From: Candidatus Taylorbacteria bacterium RIFCSPHIGHO2_02_FULL_46_13
GTDB taxonomy: Bacteria; Patescibacteriota; Minisyncoccia; Phycocordibacterales; DSPV01
Assembly (NCBI GenBank): GCA_001821015.1
Contig: MHRQ01000011.1
Coordinates: 8,062-26,165 of the forward strand
Length of the DNA: 18,104 bases
Reading direction: 5' to 3'
Below the pieces are notes generated by a model that saw only the letters and a list, made by a program, of their open reading frames with translations, made no database searches and was not told the DNA's origin. The position numbers were made by a program, and so were the translations under genes. Of this stretch, positions 1 through 6,284 are shown piece by piece (the stretch's first letter is position 1; every line of letters begins with the position of its first letter).

Positions 1-825
1 GTCTGTCCTGATAAACCGGGCTTGGTAGCCTTGTTTTCGGGCTTCGTCTCCAGTCACCAGGGCAACATTCTACACGCCGACCAGCATCTGGATCGCCGAC
101 ACGGGCTCTTTCTTACGCGTCTTGAATGGGCACTTGAGGGCTTTTCTATTCCTCAAGCAGATATACACACACAATTTCAACCGATTGCCCAATCGGTTGG
201 AGCAGTGTGGAACCTTGATTTCTCCAATCAAGAAAAGCGCGTGGCCGTATTCGTCAGCAAGACCGACCATTGTCTCCGAGACCTGATATGGAAAGTCCAT
301 AATGGCGAGTTGCCTTGTCAGATAGCACTCGTAGTTAGTAATCACGAACAATGTCGGGCGTTTGTGGAACGCGAGAAAATCCGATTTGTGTGTATCCCGG
401 TACACGCAGAAAATCGGCGCACGCAGGAACATGTACAACTGGCGTTGGTGCAGGAAGAACGAGTCAACCTGATCGTCCTTGCACGCTACATGCAAATCCT
501 CTCCCCCGAATTCGTAGCGCTCGCACCACCGACTGTCAACATCCACCACTCGTTTCTTCCGGCGTTTGCAGGCGCGCAGGCTTACGAACAGGCGTACCAA
601 CGGGGAGTCAAACTTATCGGAGCTACAGCGCATTATGTTTCAGACCAGCTCGATGGCGGCCCCATCATAGCTCAAAACACAGCTACCGTGAGTCATCGCG
701 ACGAGCTTGAAGACTTCAAGCGCAAAGGCAGGTCCATTGAGCGAGACGTTCTCACACACGCAACCAGAGCGCATCTGCTCCACCGCGTGCTTGTCTATAA
801 AAACCGGACAGTCGTATTTGATTAA
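1..825 (+). CDS. purU: Formyltetrahydrofolate deformylase, 5' end cut by window edge
   Basis: Hydrolyses 10-formyltetrahydrofolate to tetrahydrofolate and formate, in the cytosol, balancing one-carbon pools and feeding formate to purine synthesis. The frame is open from base 1 and already reads VCPDKPGLVA, the start of the N-terminal ACT domain, so the true start lies just left of the window; the TTG at 22 is internal. The ACT half continues with GNILHADQH. The C-terminal formyltransferase domain carries VNIHHSFLPAF (bases about 535-567), RGVKLIGATAHYV and LDGGPIIAQ. These hold the Asn, His and Asp catalytic triad of this fold. It ends in TAA and is followed at once by a terminator. A GART-type transformylase is unlikely because the ACT domain and the GATAHYV pattern are PurU-like. 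The call is secure. Confidence 0.95.
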   Translation, partial: VCPDKPGLVALFSGFVSSHQGNILHADQHLDRRHGLFLTRLEWALEGFSIPQADIHTQFQPIAQSVGAVWNLDFSNQEKRVAVFVSKTDHCLRDLIWKVHNGELPCQIALVVSNHEQCRAFVEREKIRFVCIPVHAENRRTQEHVQLALVQEERVNLIVLARYMQILSPEFVALAPPTVNIHHSFLPAFAGAQAYEQAYQRGVKLIGATAHYVSDQLDGGPIIAQNTATVSHRDELEDFKRKGRSIERDVLTHATRAHLLHRVLVYKNRTVVFD

Positions 826-835
826 CACAGCGCAA

Positions 836-863
836 AAGCCCCTCTTTCATGAGGGGCTTTTTT
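836..863 (+). terminator. Rho-independent terminator of purU
   Basis: A perfect 9-bp stem AAGCCCCTC / GAGGGGCTT encloses the loop TTTCAT and runs straight into a T tract. It starts 10 bp after the purU stop codon. An A run on its left gives it some bidirectional potential for the opposing gene that ends at 893. Confidence 0.9.
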
Positions 864-892
864 CTAAGGTCCAGTCAGTAGTAGCCTACCGA

Positions 893-1840
893 TTAATATT
901 TTGTGGGTAATGCGTTGAGTTTGGGATCAATGGTGCGGTCAAAACAAGTCTTTCCTGCCACGTGTTTCCAGTTTTCGTTAGCATCAATCGCTCCATAGGG
1001 CATCGCGGGGTAGGGTGTCGCGCGAGTAGCCTTAGAAAAACTCGCATCGCTTGGAAGTGTGAAGGTGGCACAAAGCTTAAAAGCCAGCGTACCTGTTGTT
1101 TCATACTCATACGGTGCGTTTGTTTGCGGGTCGGTCGGGACAACAAAACCGGTTAGGGGGTCTTTGAGTGCTTCCAGATTTTCTGGAAGTTTCTGGGTGC
1201 GTTGCCAATAATAAACAACTTGCGACTGAATCACGCTCAAATCATTTATTCGCTGATCGTCAAAACGCATACTGCGGGCGGTCGTTGGAGAACCCATCAC
1301 CAAAAAGCCGCCGACAAGTGAAGTAAGTACGAAGACAAGTGATGCAGTCGCGAAGGTACGCAAACCTTTGACTTTTGCACCAGCCTCCCGACGCAGGTCA
1401 TAGATGTAATATCCAAACACCCCCCCTGCGACAATAAGCACGGCCACGACTTTTAATAGAAAGCGGGATGAAATTTCTCCACCCAAGAAACTGTTAACCA
1501 GTACTACCAAATCAATCGCAATGGTAAGACCCGCAACAAACAAGGTCAGATACGAGAGCCAACGGCGAATCCAGAGTTGTTTTTTAAGTGGCTGTACGCG
1601 AACATCGCGCTCAATTGCCCACTGCAAAAGTAGATAGGCAGGAAACATGATCAAAAGCATCGCAATTGACCAGCGAACCCCCGCGGAGTAGGGATCAACG
1701 TAATAATCAAGGGCGTCTGGAAAAGCGTAGTTTATAACTTGAAATAATAACTGGAGCAAGCTCACGGCGCTTACATACAGTCCCACAACAGCGCCTAACT
1801 GCATAAAGAAGTCTTTAGGGGTTACTTTTACTTCGGGCAT
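893..1840 (-). CDS. Five-TM membrane protein with pseudopilin-like C-terminal domain (DUF5671-like)
   Basis: Function unknown. Five hydrophobic segments are visible at about residues 15-40, 57-76, 95-119, 128-147 and 163-183. A soluble tail of about 130 residues follows. The tail begins with a pattern (RFDDQRINDLSVIQSQVVYY, then a proline after a short linker, then DPQTNAPYEY) that recalls the mature region of type IV pilins and pseudopilins. Two cysteines (about 257 and 299) could pair outside the membrane. The overall arrangement resembles DUF5671-type proteins, which I associate with CPR genomes; this assignment is from memory. No clear Shine-Dalgarno sequence precedes the ATG. The gene converges on purU and shares the terminator region at 836-863. 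Confidence 0.75.
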   Translation of the reverse strand: MPEVKVTPKDFFMQLGAVVGLYVSAVSLLQLLFQVINYAFPDALDYYVDPYSAGVRWSIAMLLIMFPAYLLLQWAIERDVRVQPLKKQLWIRRWLSYLTLFVAGLTIAIDLVVLVNSFLGGEISSRFLLKVVAVLIVAGGVFGYYIYDLRREAGAKVKGLRTFATASLVFVLTSLVGGFLVMGSPTTARSMRFDDQRINDLSVIQSQVVYYWQRTQKLPENLEALKDPLTGFVVPTDPQTNAPYEYETTGTLAFKLCATFTLPSDASFSKATRATPYPAMPYGAIDANENWKHVAGKTCFDRTIDPKLNALPTKY

Positions 1841-1910
1841 AAGATAAAAAATTAAGTTGTAATAGCGTAATGATACAATGTAAAGGACGTCCTGACAATC
1901 ACTTCATTAT

Positions 1911-2032
1911 GAGTTTGGTGAAAATCGATCAGATGCAAGGCGCGGGCGAGGAGCGAACCGAGCAATAGGTGGCCTATTGTGAGGGAGCACCAGAGCCCGC
2001 AACGAAGCAGATGAATGATTTTCACCAAACTC
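1911..2032. repeat. 122-bp inverted-repeat element, MITE- or REP-like
   Basis: The ends are perfect 16-bp inverted repeats, GAGTTTGGTGAAAATC at 1911-1926 and its complement at 2017-2032. Further in, a GCGGGC / GCCCGC pair keeps the symmetry. The centre is a perfect 7-bp hairpin (CAATAGG, loop TGG, CCTATTG, 1963-1979). CAGATG occurs in direct orientation in both arms. The flanks read CATTAT and CATTAC, a possible imperfect 5-bp target duplication CATTA. No protein is encoded. The shape fits a non-autonomous mobile or REP-like element, but no second copy lies in this window. Confidence 0.7.
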
Positions 2033-2036
2033 CATT

Positions 2037-2066
2037 ACAAAAACGCGGTCTCAAGAGAGACCGCGT
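2037..2066 (-). terminator. Rho-independent terminator of the 2070-2879 gene
   Basis: A perfect 10-bp stem ACGCGGTCTC / GAGACCGCGT with a 4-nt loop lies just past the TGA stop of the upstream minus-strand gene. On the minus strand it is followed by a run of T. Confidence 0.9.
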
Positions 2067-2069
2067 CCG

Positions 2070-2879
2070 TCAAAATGGCATTGTGCATCCGGCGAAAAAG
2101 TTCCCTCCAGAACTTCCCCATCCCAAAAAGACTGCGCCGAAATTTGGTAGTTCCCAATTGAGCTTAACCGTCATTCCAGGCTCCCAACCGTGCCGCCCCA
2201 CTTCATACGAAGTCCCTACCTGAAAAGAGGCACTCGGGGTGAGAGGAAATGAAGTCATAAGTTCCACATCTTCTTTTGCTGGAAAATACCGAAGGTTAAA
2301 AAGTACTATTGGATCACGTTTATCTCCAAGGGCATAGCCGACGAATACATACGGGCTCGTTCGGAATGGACGAACACCATATTTAATTCCCTCTTTGTAC
2401 AAGCTTCGCCAGAATGAGTCAGGCGCGGGTCGATAGGTTACATCCTGCGAGTCTATTTCCTCTTCCGTAACGTTACCGATACTACTTTTGAAGAAAACAG
2501 CAAGAGGGTCTGAACGATCTTTAAGCCAAATCATGCCGGGCGAATCAAGGAAGGCTTCACGAAAACTGTACTCAAAGGAGTGCCGAGTCGCACTTTTTGC
2601 AGCATCGTCAATCTGGCTACGAAATTGGTCTGATTGATCCGGGAAGCGTGTGAGTGTTCTTCCTACACGAAGTGGATTCAGACCGTTCCAAAACAATTTC
2701 GTAGAGTTTCCGTTATAGGTTGTCTTAAATATCTCCCAAAAACTTTCTTCTTTGGAAATGGTGAGGTTGGTGAGAACATGCTCGGAGATAGTGTCGTTGA
2801 GGTACTGGTCAATGGCACGCGCCTGGAATGCCACAAAAGCAGTCAGGCAAACTGCGATGCAGGATATATGTTTTTTCAT
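2070..2879 (-). CDS. Secreted protein of unknown function
   Basis: I do not recognise a family. The first 22 residues form a good Sec signal peptide: two lysines, a hydrophobic core, and cleavage after ARA, with no lipobox. The mature part is about 247 residues. Its first half is polar and mixed helical. The second half (from about residue 165) has short alternating segments ending in aromatic residues, such as TSPYVFVGYALG, PIVLFNLRYF and SFQVGTSYEVG, as in beta-sheet or barrel-like folds. It ends in a Gly/Phe-rich tail. A GGAAAG lies close upstream of the ATG. It is a single-gene unit with its own terminator, divergent from the gene at 3077, with the 54-bp palindrome in the shared upstream region. 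Confidence 0.75.
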   Translation of the reverse strand: MKKHISCIAVCLTAFVAFQARAIDQYLNDTISEHVLTNLTISKEESFWEIFKTTYNGNSTKLFWNGLNPLRVGRTLTRFPDQSDQFRSQIDDAAKSATRHSFEYSFREAFLDSPGMIWLKDRSDPLAVFFKSSIGNVTEEEIDSQDVTYRPAPDSFWRSLYKEGIKYGVRPFRTSPYVFVGYALGDKRDPIVLFNLRYFPAKEDVELMTSFPLTPSASFQVGTSYEVGRHGWEPGMTVKLNWELPNFGAVFLGWGSSGGNFFAGCTMPF

Positions 2880-2975
2880 AAAGAACTTTCCATTTTCTCC
2901 CTAGTGGTAAGGGAGCACATCTTGCAATAGCTTACGCCGAATTTATATGTGTGCAAGGTACGGCTACTAGGCTAC

Positions 2976-3029
2976 AAACAGCAACATTATTTAAGAAAGC
3001 TATAGCTTTCTTAAATAATGTTGCTGTTT
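2976..3029. repeat. Perfect 54-bp palindrome in divergent intergenic region
   Basis: Arms 2976-3002 and 3003-3029 are exact reverse complements, 27 bp each with no spacer; the centre reads AGCTATAGCT. It is AT-rich in the middle, and the outer edges carry AAACAGCAAC / GTTGCTGTTT. It lies between the divergent starts at 2879 and 3077. The symmetry makes a spurious peptide appear in both directions, so ORFs that start inside it were trimmed. Possible roles are a regulator site, a REP-like mobile repeat, or an RNA hairpin. Confidence 0.9.
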
Positions 3030-3055
3030 TGACTTTGATTAGTGACCTATATAAA
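3029..3055 (+). promoter_or_regulatory. Weak promoter candidate for the YdjM-like gene
   Basis: TTGACT (3029-3034) and TATAAA (3050-3055) are separated by 15 bp, shorter than ideal. They sit directly at the right edge of the 54-bp palindrome and 22 bp before the ATG. A second possible -10, TACAAT at 3063-3068, lacks a good -35. Confidence 0.35.
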
Positions 3056-3076
3056 TCTACGCTACAATGCTTAGCT

Positions 3077-3601
3077 ATGGATGTCATTTCACACGGACTG
3101 TGGGGAAGCCTCGCGTTTGGACGCAAGAACAAAAAAAGCTTTTGGCTTGCGTTTCTGTTGGGCATGCTTCCTGACCTCCTTTCCTTTGGAATTTATTTCA
3201 TTGCTGTGTTTTTGAAATTCAATCCGGCCCCATCATTCCACATGGAGCCTCCTCAAGATAATTTTATTCCGCAATACGTACATGTGCTCTATGCAATCAG
3301 CCACAGTATTATTATCTTTGCGATACTTTTCGGACTTCTATGGTTTATCTTCAAACGTCCTGTCTACGAATTTCTCGCGTGGGGCTTGCATATACTTTTT
3401 GATATTCCAACACACTCCTACGCGTTCTTCCCCACCCCATTTCTGTGGCCACTCTCGGGCTTCCAGATTAATGGCATTCCGTGGTCCCACGCGATCATTA
3501 TGATTCCAGATATTATTCTGCTTGTTGCACTCTACACGTGGTTTTTTCTGATTAGACCGTGGCTACGCAAGAAAAATTTACCTACGCAAAATATTTCTTG
3601 A
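3077..3601 (+). CDS. Inner-membrane metal-dependent hydrolase-like protein (YdjM-like)
   Basis: A 174-residue integral membrane protein with three to four hydrophobic segments (about 22-47, 72-92, 98-112, 138-160). Likely metal ligands are His6 in ISHGLWG, Asp33 in GMLPDLLSF, His76 in ISHS, and the HILFDIPTH block (His105, Asp109, His113). This spacing recalls YdjM/LexA-binding membrane hydrolases (PF04307). The substrate is unknown. I start at ATG 3077 because the HGLWG motif follows at once and upstream codons run through the palindrome. The last 20 bp overlap the end of the convergent NUDIX gene. A basic C-terminus (RPWLRKK) suggests a cytoplasmic tail. Confidence 0.75.
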   Translation: MDVISHGLWGSLAFGRKNKKSFWLAFLLGMLPDLLSFGIYFIAVFLKFNPAPSFHMEPPQDNFIPQYVHVLYAISHSIIIFAILFGLLWFIFKRPVYEFLAWGLHILFDIPTHSYAFFPTPFLWPLSGFQINGIPWSHAIIMIPDIILLVALYTWFFLIRPWLRKKNLPTQNIS

Positions 3602-3989
3602 GTGCGTCAAAATATACTGAACCGTCGTTCACCTCGTGAAAATTAGTTTTATTTACCCAGCGGTAAGAATTATGCTCATCGCTTAGTTTTATTTCGCCAG
3701 CGCGATATGTGCATCTAAAACCAATCAAATAAACTTTCTTGCCAGCATTTCGATGGCCAGAAGTAAACAGGTTATACCAAACAGTAAAAGGCATGCCTAC
3801 ATCTATTTCCAGACTCGTCTCTTCATGTACTTCCCTTTTCAGTGCTTCCACAAAATCAGTTTCTCCTTCTTGGATTTTTCCGCCAGGAAAATCAAGGCCT
3901 TCGTTTGGGTCATTCAACACAAGCACCTCTCCATTTTTCTCAATAAAAGCTTTCTGCCCTACGTAAAACTGTGCATCTTCTTTTTTCAT
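3582..3989 (-). CDS. NUDIX hydrolase
   Basis: A 135-residue single-domain enzyme that would cleave a nucleoside diphosphate linked to another group X, with Mg2+ or Mn2+. The Nudix box lies at residues 36-60 (GGKIQEGET, then KREVHEETS). It has one extra residue before RE compared with the classical spacing, and the usual final Gly is Ser, while the metal-binding REVHEE core is intact. The substrate cannot be read from sequence. It begins 8 bp after the ychF stop codon and is probably cotranscribed with ychF. The 3' end overlaps the convergent membrane gene by 20 bp, so the two transcripts are complementary there. Confidence 0.9.
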   Translation of the reverse strand: MKKEDAQFYVGQKAFIEKNGEVLVLNDPNEGLDFPGGKIQEGETDFVEALKREVHEETSLEIDVGMPFTVWYNLFTSGHRNAGKKVYLIGFRCTYRAGEIKLSDEHNSYRWVNKTNFHEVNDGSVYFDALKKYFA

Positions 3990-3997
3990 AGCAAAAA

Positions 3998-5089
3998 TTA
4001 TATCTTGAATTCAATCACGTCGCCATCTTTGACGACATACTCCTTCCCCTCTGTCCGAACTAATCCTTTTTCACGCGCTTTTGGATAAGAACCAGTATCC
4101 AGTAAATCTTTCCAGAAGACAACTTCAGCTTTAATAAATTTATCTTTGAAATCTCCGTGGATGGCCGTTCCCGCCTCCGGTGCCGTCCAACCTCTCTGAA
4201 TGGTCCATGCACGCGTTTCATCTTCGCCTGTGGTGAAATACGTCATAAGGTTCAGAAGCTCGTAGCCCTTTGTAATAAGGTTGTTTATTCCGTCATCTTT
4301 TCCACCTAGTTCTTTTCTGAATGTTTCCTTCTCTTCTCCTACCAGATCTTTCAAATCATTTTCAATCCCTGCATCAACAATAACCCATACTGCTTTTTCT
4401 TTATTTAAAAAATCCATCAGTTTGGTGAACCGTTCATCCTTCATATCATCAAGATTTTTCCCCGTACTTTTTTTATTGAGCACATAGAGCACAGGCTTGG
4501 TCGTTAGTAAATTCAACTGCTTTACCATCGGTCCTTCAAATTCATTCAAAGTTACCGAAGATGCGAGCTTCCCTGCCTTCAGGGCCACTTCAATTCTCAC
4601 CAGCGCATCGTGTTCTATCTTTGCTTCTTTTCTACCAGCTTTTACATCTCGGCCTAAATTCTGAATACGCTTGGTTACTGTTTGCAGATCCGCCATTGCA
4701 AGTTCAAGATGAATTACTTCAATATCTTGCAGAGGATCAATCTTGCCGTGCACATGAATGATTTTTTCATCTTCAAAAATACGCACCACTTCCGCGATTG
4801 CATCCACTTCGCGAATGTTCGCCAAAAATTTATTTCCCAGACCTTCACCTTCCGAAGCGCCTTTAACTAAGCCTGCAATATCTACAAACTCCACCGCCGC
4901 AGGAATCGTCTTTTTTGATTTACTAAATTGCGATAAAAGAGAGAGGCGCTCATCAGGGACAGCCACAACACCAACCGACGGGTCAATCGTACAGAACGGA
5001 TAATTCTCCGCCGGCACTGACTTTTTTGTCAGTGCATTAAAAAGCGTGCTTTTCCCTACATTTGGTAAACCAACTATACCTAATTTCAT
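3998..5089 (-). CDS. ychF: Redox/ribosome-associated ATPase YchF (Obg family)
   Basis: A P-loop NTPase of the OLA1/YchF branch, known to bind ribosomes and to prefer ATP. The length of 363 residues is usual. Visible are G1 GLPNVGKST (7-15), G3 DIAGLVKG (70-77), and NKKS (205-208) in place of a canonical G4 NKxD, as expected for a family with altered specificity. The C-terminal TGS-like domain runs from about 283 (FTTGEDETRAWTI) to DGDVIEFKI. I start at ATG 5089: GGGA lies 9 bp upstream and the family begins MKLGIVGLPN. An in-frame TTG at 5104 would add five residues. The NUDIX gene follows directly. Confidence 0.97.
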   Translation of the reverse strand: MKLGIVGLPNVGKSTLFNALTKKSVPAENYPFCTIDPSVGVVAVPDERLSLLSQFSKSKKTIPAAVEFVDIAGLVKGASEGEGLGNKFLANIREVDAIAEVVRIFEDEKIIHVHGKIDPLQDIEVIHLELAMADLQTVTKRIQNLGRDVKAGRKEAKIEHDALVRIEVALKAGKLASSVTLNEFEGPMVKQLNLLTTKPVLYVLNKKSTGKNLDDMKDERFTKLMDFLNKEKAVWVIVDAGIENDLKDLVGEEKETFRKELGGKDDGINNLITKGYELLNLMTYFTTGEDETRAWTIQRGWTAPEAGTAIHGDFKDKFIKAEVVFWKDLLDTGSYPKAREKGLVRTEGKEYVVKDGDVIEFKI

Positions 5090-5110
5090 AAGTTTATTTC
5101 CCAACGCTTG

Positions 5111-5152
5111 CCCCGTAGGAAGCCTTGCCTTCCTTCGGGGTTTGGTAACCCC
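5111..5152 (-). promoter_or_regulatory. Overlapping hairpins in the ychF leader
   Basis: Two stems share the same C run and cannot form together. One is CCCCGTAGGAAG / CTTCCTTCGGGG (5111-5140, 6-nt loop, one mismatch). The other is GGGGTT / AACCCC (5137-5152, 4-nt loop). The larger ends about 20 bp upstream of the ychF start codon. No T tract follows, so a plain terminator is unlikely. This may be a structured leader or a dispersed hairpin repeat. Confidence 0.45.
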
Positions 5153-5181
5153 ACGATTCCGATGGATAAAGACATCCCGCT

Positions 5182-5210
5182 ACTATCGCTTGTTTTTCGT
5201 TAAAATTCAA
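5182..5210 (-). promoter_or_regulatory. Candidate promoter for ychF
   Basis: On the minus strand TTGAAT (5205-5210) and GATAGT (5182-5187) are 17 bp apart. Each matches the sigma-70 consensus at four of six positions. It would give a leader of roughly 85 nt containing the hairpins at 5111-5152. Confidence 0.35.
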
Positions 5211-5259
5211 GCCGGAGAAAATTTGAGCTAATCGTTTAGCGAAAGACAACACGTCTGAG

Positions 5260-5874
5260 CTATTTTCTGCATTTTTCACATCCAATCATCCCTGTAAAAT
5301 ATGGCCAACGTCCGATGGTGTTGCTCTCCTCATAGTAGGAATTTGATATAGGTCTATGTATTTTATTCGTCTTACATTTCGGACATAAAATACCCTCGCA
5401 AAGACAAGACACGTCAATATATTCCTCGCTTTCTTTTTTAGTTTCTTTAATTGCGTTATCGTCCCAATTCAGGTCTTTTGCCATTACCCTCCCCTTATAT
5501 TCACCACACTTTTCGCAACGGTATAATCCATCCGGGATTTTGTTGTTATCTGCTTTTTCTTCTGTGTAAAGTTTCTCGTAAAATGTATAGGTGAATCCGC
5601 CGGACTTCGCTTGCGGATGATCTGGTAATCTTTCCCTCATTAATTCTTGGACCATCTTTCCAATACCTTCTTCGGAAACTGTATACCCTATAACACGTTC
5701 ATAAAAGTTAGGACAGTACTTGAAAGCCATAGCAAACGCTATGCCTATCGGGCCTCCGCCCTTGCCCAAAATTTTATAATTCTTCAGATCGCTTTCCGGC
5801 AATCTATAAATCGCCTTTCTACTCCCGTCGGGCAACAAACCTCCAATTTCATAACTGTCTTGATTCTCTTCCAT
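5260..5874 (-). CDS. Zinc-ribbon protein of unknown function under SAM riboswitch control
   Basis: I do not recognise a family for this 204-residue protein. The N-terminal two thirds is a mixed alpha/beta region with a GKGGGPIGIAFAMAF stretch (38-52). The C-terminal third has four cysteine pairs: C120/C123 (CEKC), C157/C159, C164/C167 (CPKC) and C199/C202 (CEKC). This suggests two zinc-binding knuckles. No signal peptide or TM segment is evident, so it is probably cytosolic. The ATG follows immediately after an intrinsic terminator that belongs to a SAM-I riboswitch, so expression should rise when S-adenosylmethionine is low. The family's known targets are methionine/SAM synthesis, uptake or sulfur metabolism, so a role there is a reasonable inference, but nothing in the protein proves it. 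Confidence 0.75.
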   Translation of the reverse strand: MEENQDSYEIGGLLPDGSRKAIYRLPESDLKNYKILGKGGGPIGIAFAMAFKYCPNFYERVIGYTVSEEGIGKMVQELMRERLPDHPQAKSGGFTYTFYEKLYTEEKADNNKIPDGLYRCEKCGEYKGRVMAKDLNWDDNAIKETKKESEEYIDVSCLCEGILCPKCKTNKIHRPISNSYYEESNTIGRWPYFTGMIGCEKCRK

Positions 5875-5906
5875 AAAACAAAATTAACTTCCCGCAAAGA
5901 AGTTAA
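5875..5906 (-). terminator. Riboswitch-controlled intrinsic terminator
   Basis: On the minus strand TTAACTTC pairs perfectly with GAAGTTAA across a 7-nt loop (5884-5906), followed by TTTTGTTTT up to the start codon at 5874. Its 5' arm lies in CTTTAACTT (5900-5908), which can instead pair with AAGATAAAG (5917-5925), the 3' side of riboswitch stem P1, with one mismatch. That is the standard antiterminator arrangement. Confidence 0.88.
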
Positions 5907-5916
5907 AGTGACTACT

Positions 5917-6013
5917 CTTTATCTTCCCCGTAGGGCTGGATGTGGCACCTTCTCATTTCTGAGGGTTGCCGGTGGGTTACTGAGCCAGTGCTCTCGCCAC
6001 ACTCTTGATAATC
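5917..6013 (-). promoter_or_regulatory. SAM-I (S-box) riboswitch aptamer
   Basis: On the minus strand the conserved S-box pieces appear in order. P1 TTATC / GATAA (6007-6011 and 5919-5923) is followed by AAGAG. P2 has GTGG / CCAC and GAGC-ACTG-GCTC (5982-5993). The core GGCAACC and GGTGCCA flank P3, which is a perfect CTCA stem capped by a GAAA tetraloop. ATCCAGC and P4 (CCC-TAC-GGG, 5927-5935) follow. CTGG in the P2 loop (5985-5988) can pair with CCAG (5936-5939), the expected pseudoknot. A terminator and a mutually exclusive antiterminator follow. Binding of SAM should stabilise P1 and cause termination. Controls the 204-residue zinc-ribbon gene. Confidence 0.93.
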
Positions 6014-6034
6014 TCGCTATTCAGTTGTTTGCCC

Positions 6035-6043
6035 ATACTAGCA
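6035..6043 (-). promoter_or_regulatory. Extended -10 candidate for the riboswitch leader
   Basis: TGCTAGTAT on the minus strand is an extended -10 (TG-N-TAGTAT) located about 25 bp upstream of riboswitch stem P1. No convincing -35 was found. Read-through from the restriction-modification operon is also possible, since no terminator was seen between. Confidence 0.35.
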
Positions 6044-6060
6044 CAGCGTGCATGAATATC

Positions 6061-6282
6061 CTATGGAATAAAATTTGCAGCTCCCTCAGCCGCTTTCTCC
6101 TTGGAAGGAGCGACTTGTTCATGCCAGCAAGTTTTCACGTCCCAACGAATTGGCCACTCAAAAATACAGTTGGAGACAAAGTTCCAAACAAAGTAACCAA
6201 CAAATAAAACAAAGAATACTACTGCGGCCAGCAGTCACTGGAATTCTTTCTTTGTCAATCTGAACCCATTACGCCTTCTCAT
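6061..6282 (-). pseudogene. Small membrane protein ORF interrupted by one in-frame TGA
   Basis: Starting at ATG 6282, only 2 bp after the hsdR stop codon, the frame reads MRRRNGFRLTKKEFQ. A TGA follows at codon 16 (6235-6237). The frame then continues for 57 codons to TAG at 6061-6063. The continuation looks like real protein: a hydrophobic helix (LLAAVVFFVLFVGYFVWNFV), then an aromatic, charged tail containing EWPIRWDVKTCWHEQ, with four TGG tryptophans. No ATG, GTG or TTG lies near the point after the TGA. A single base change from TGG would restore a 73-residue protein with a basic N-terminus and one TM helix. It could be a fresh pseudogene, a read-through gene or a sequence error. Widespread TGA recoding is not supported elsewhere. 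Confidence 0.55.
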
Positions 6283-6284
6283 AC

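Noticed and set aside
70..633. 187-codon minus-strand ORF opposite purU
   Set aside because: Shadow of a clearly homologous purU frame, with no motif of its own.
2951..3076. N-terminal extension of the YdjM-like ORF through the palindrome
   Set aside because: The encoded peptide comes from the palindrome and appears on the opposite strand as well; the family motif begins right after ATG 3077.
5094..5285. 63-codon minus-strand ORF between the zinc-ribbon gene and ychF
   Set aside because: It overlaps both neighbours' ends, runs through the leader hairpins and candidate promoter, and shows no recognisable domain; its start lies inside the upstream gene.
5647..6207. 186-codon plus-strand ORF
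   Set aside because: It runs antisense through the start of the zinc-ribbon gene and the SAM riboswitch; residue composition is not protein-like.
6061..6282. Genome-wide reassignment of TGA to Trp or Gly
   Set aside because: Long genes such as hsdR, zwf and ychF have no in-frame TGA, use TGG for Trp, and TGA terminates the 2070-2879 gene directly before a terminator.
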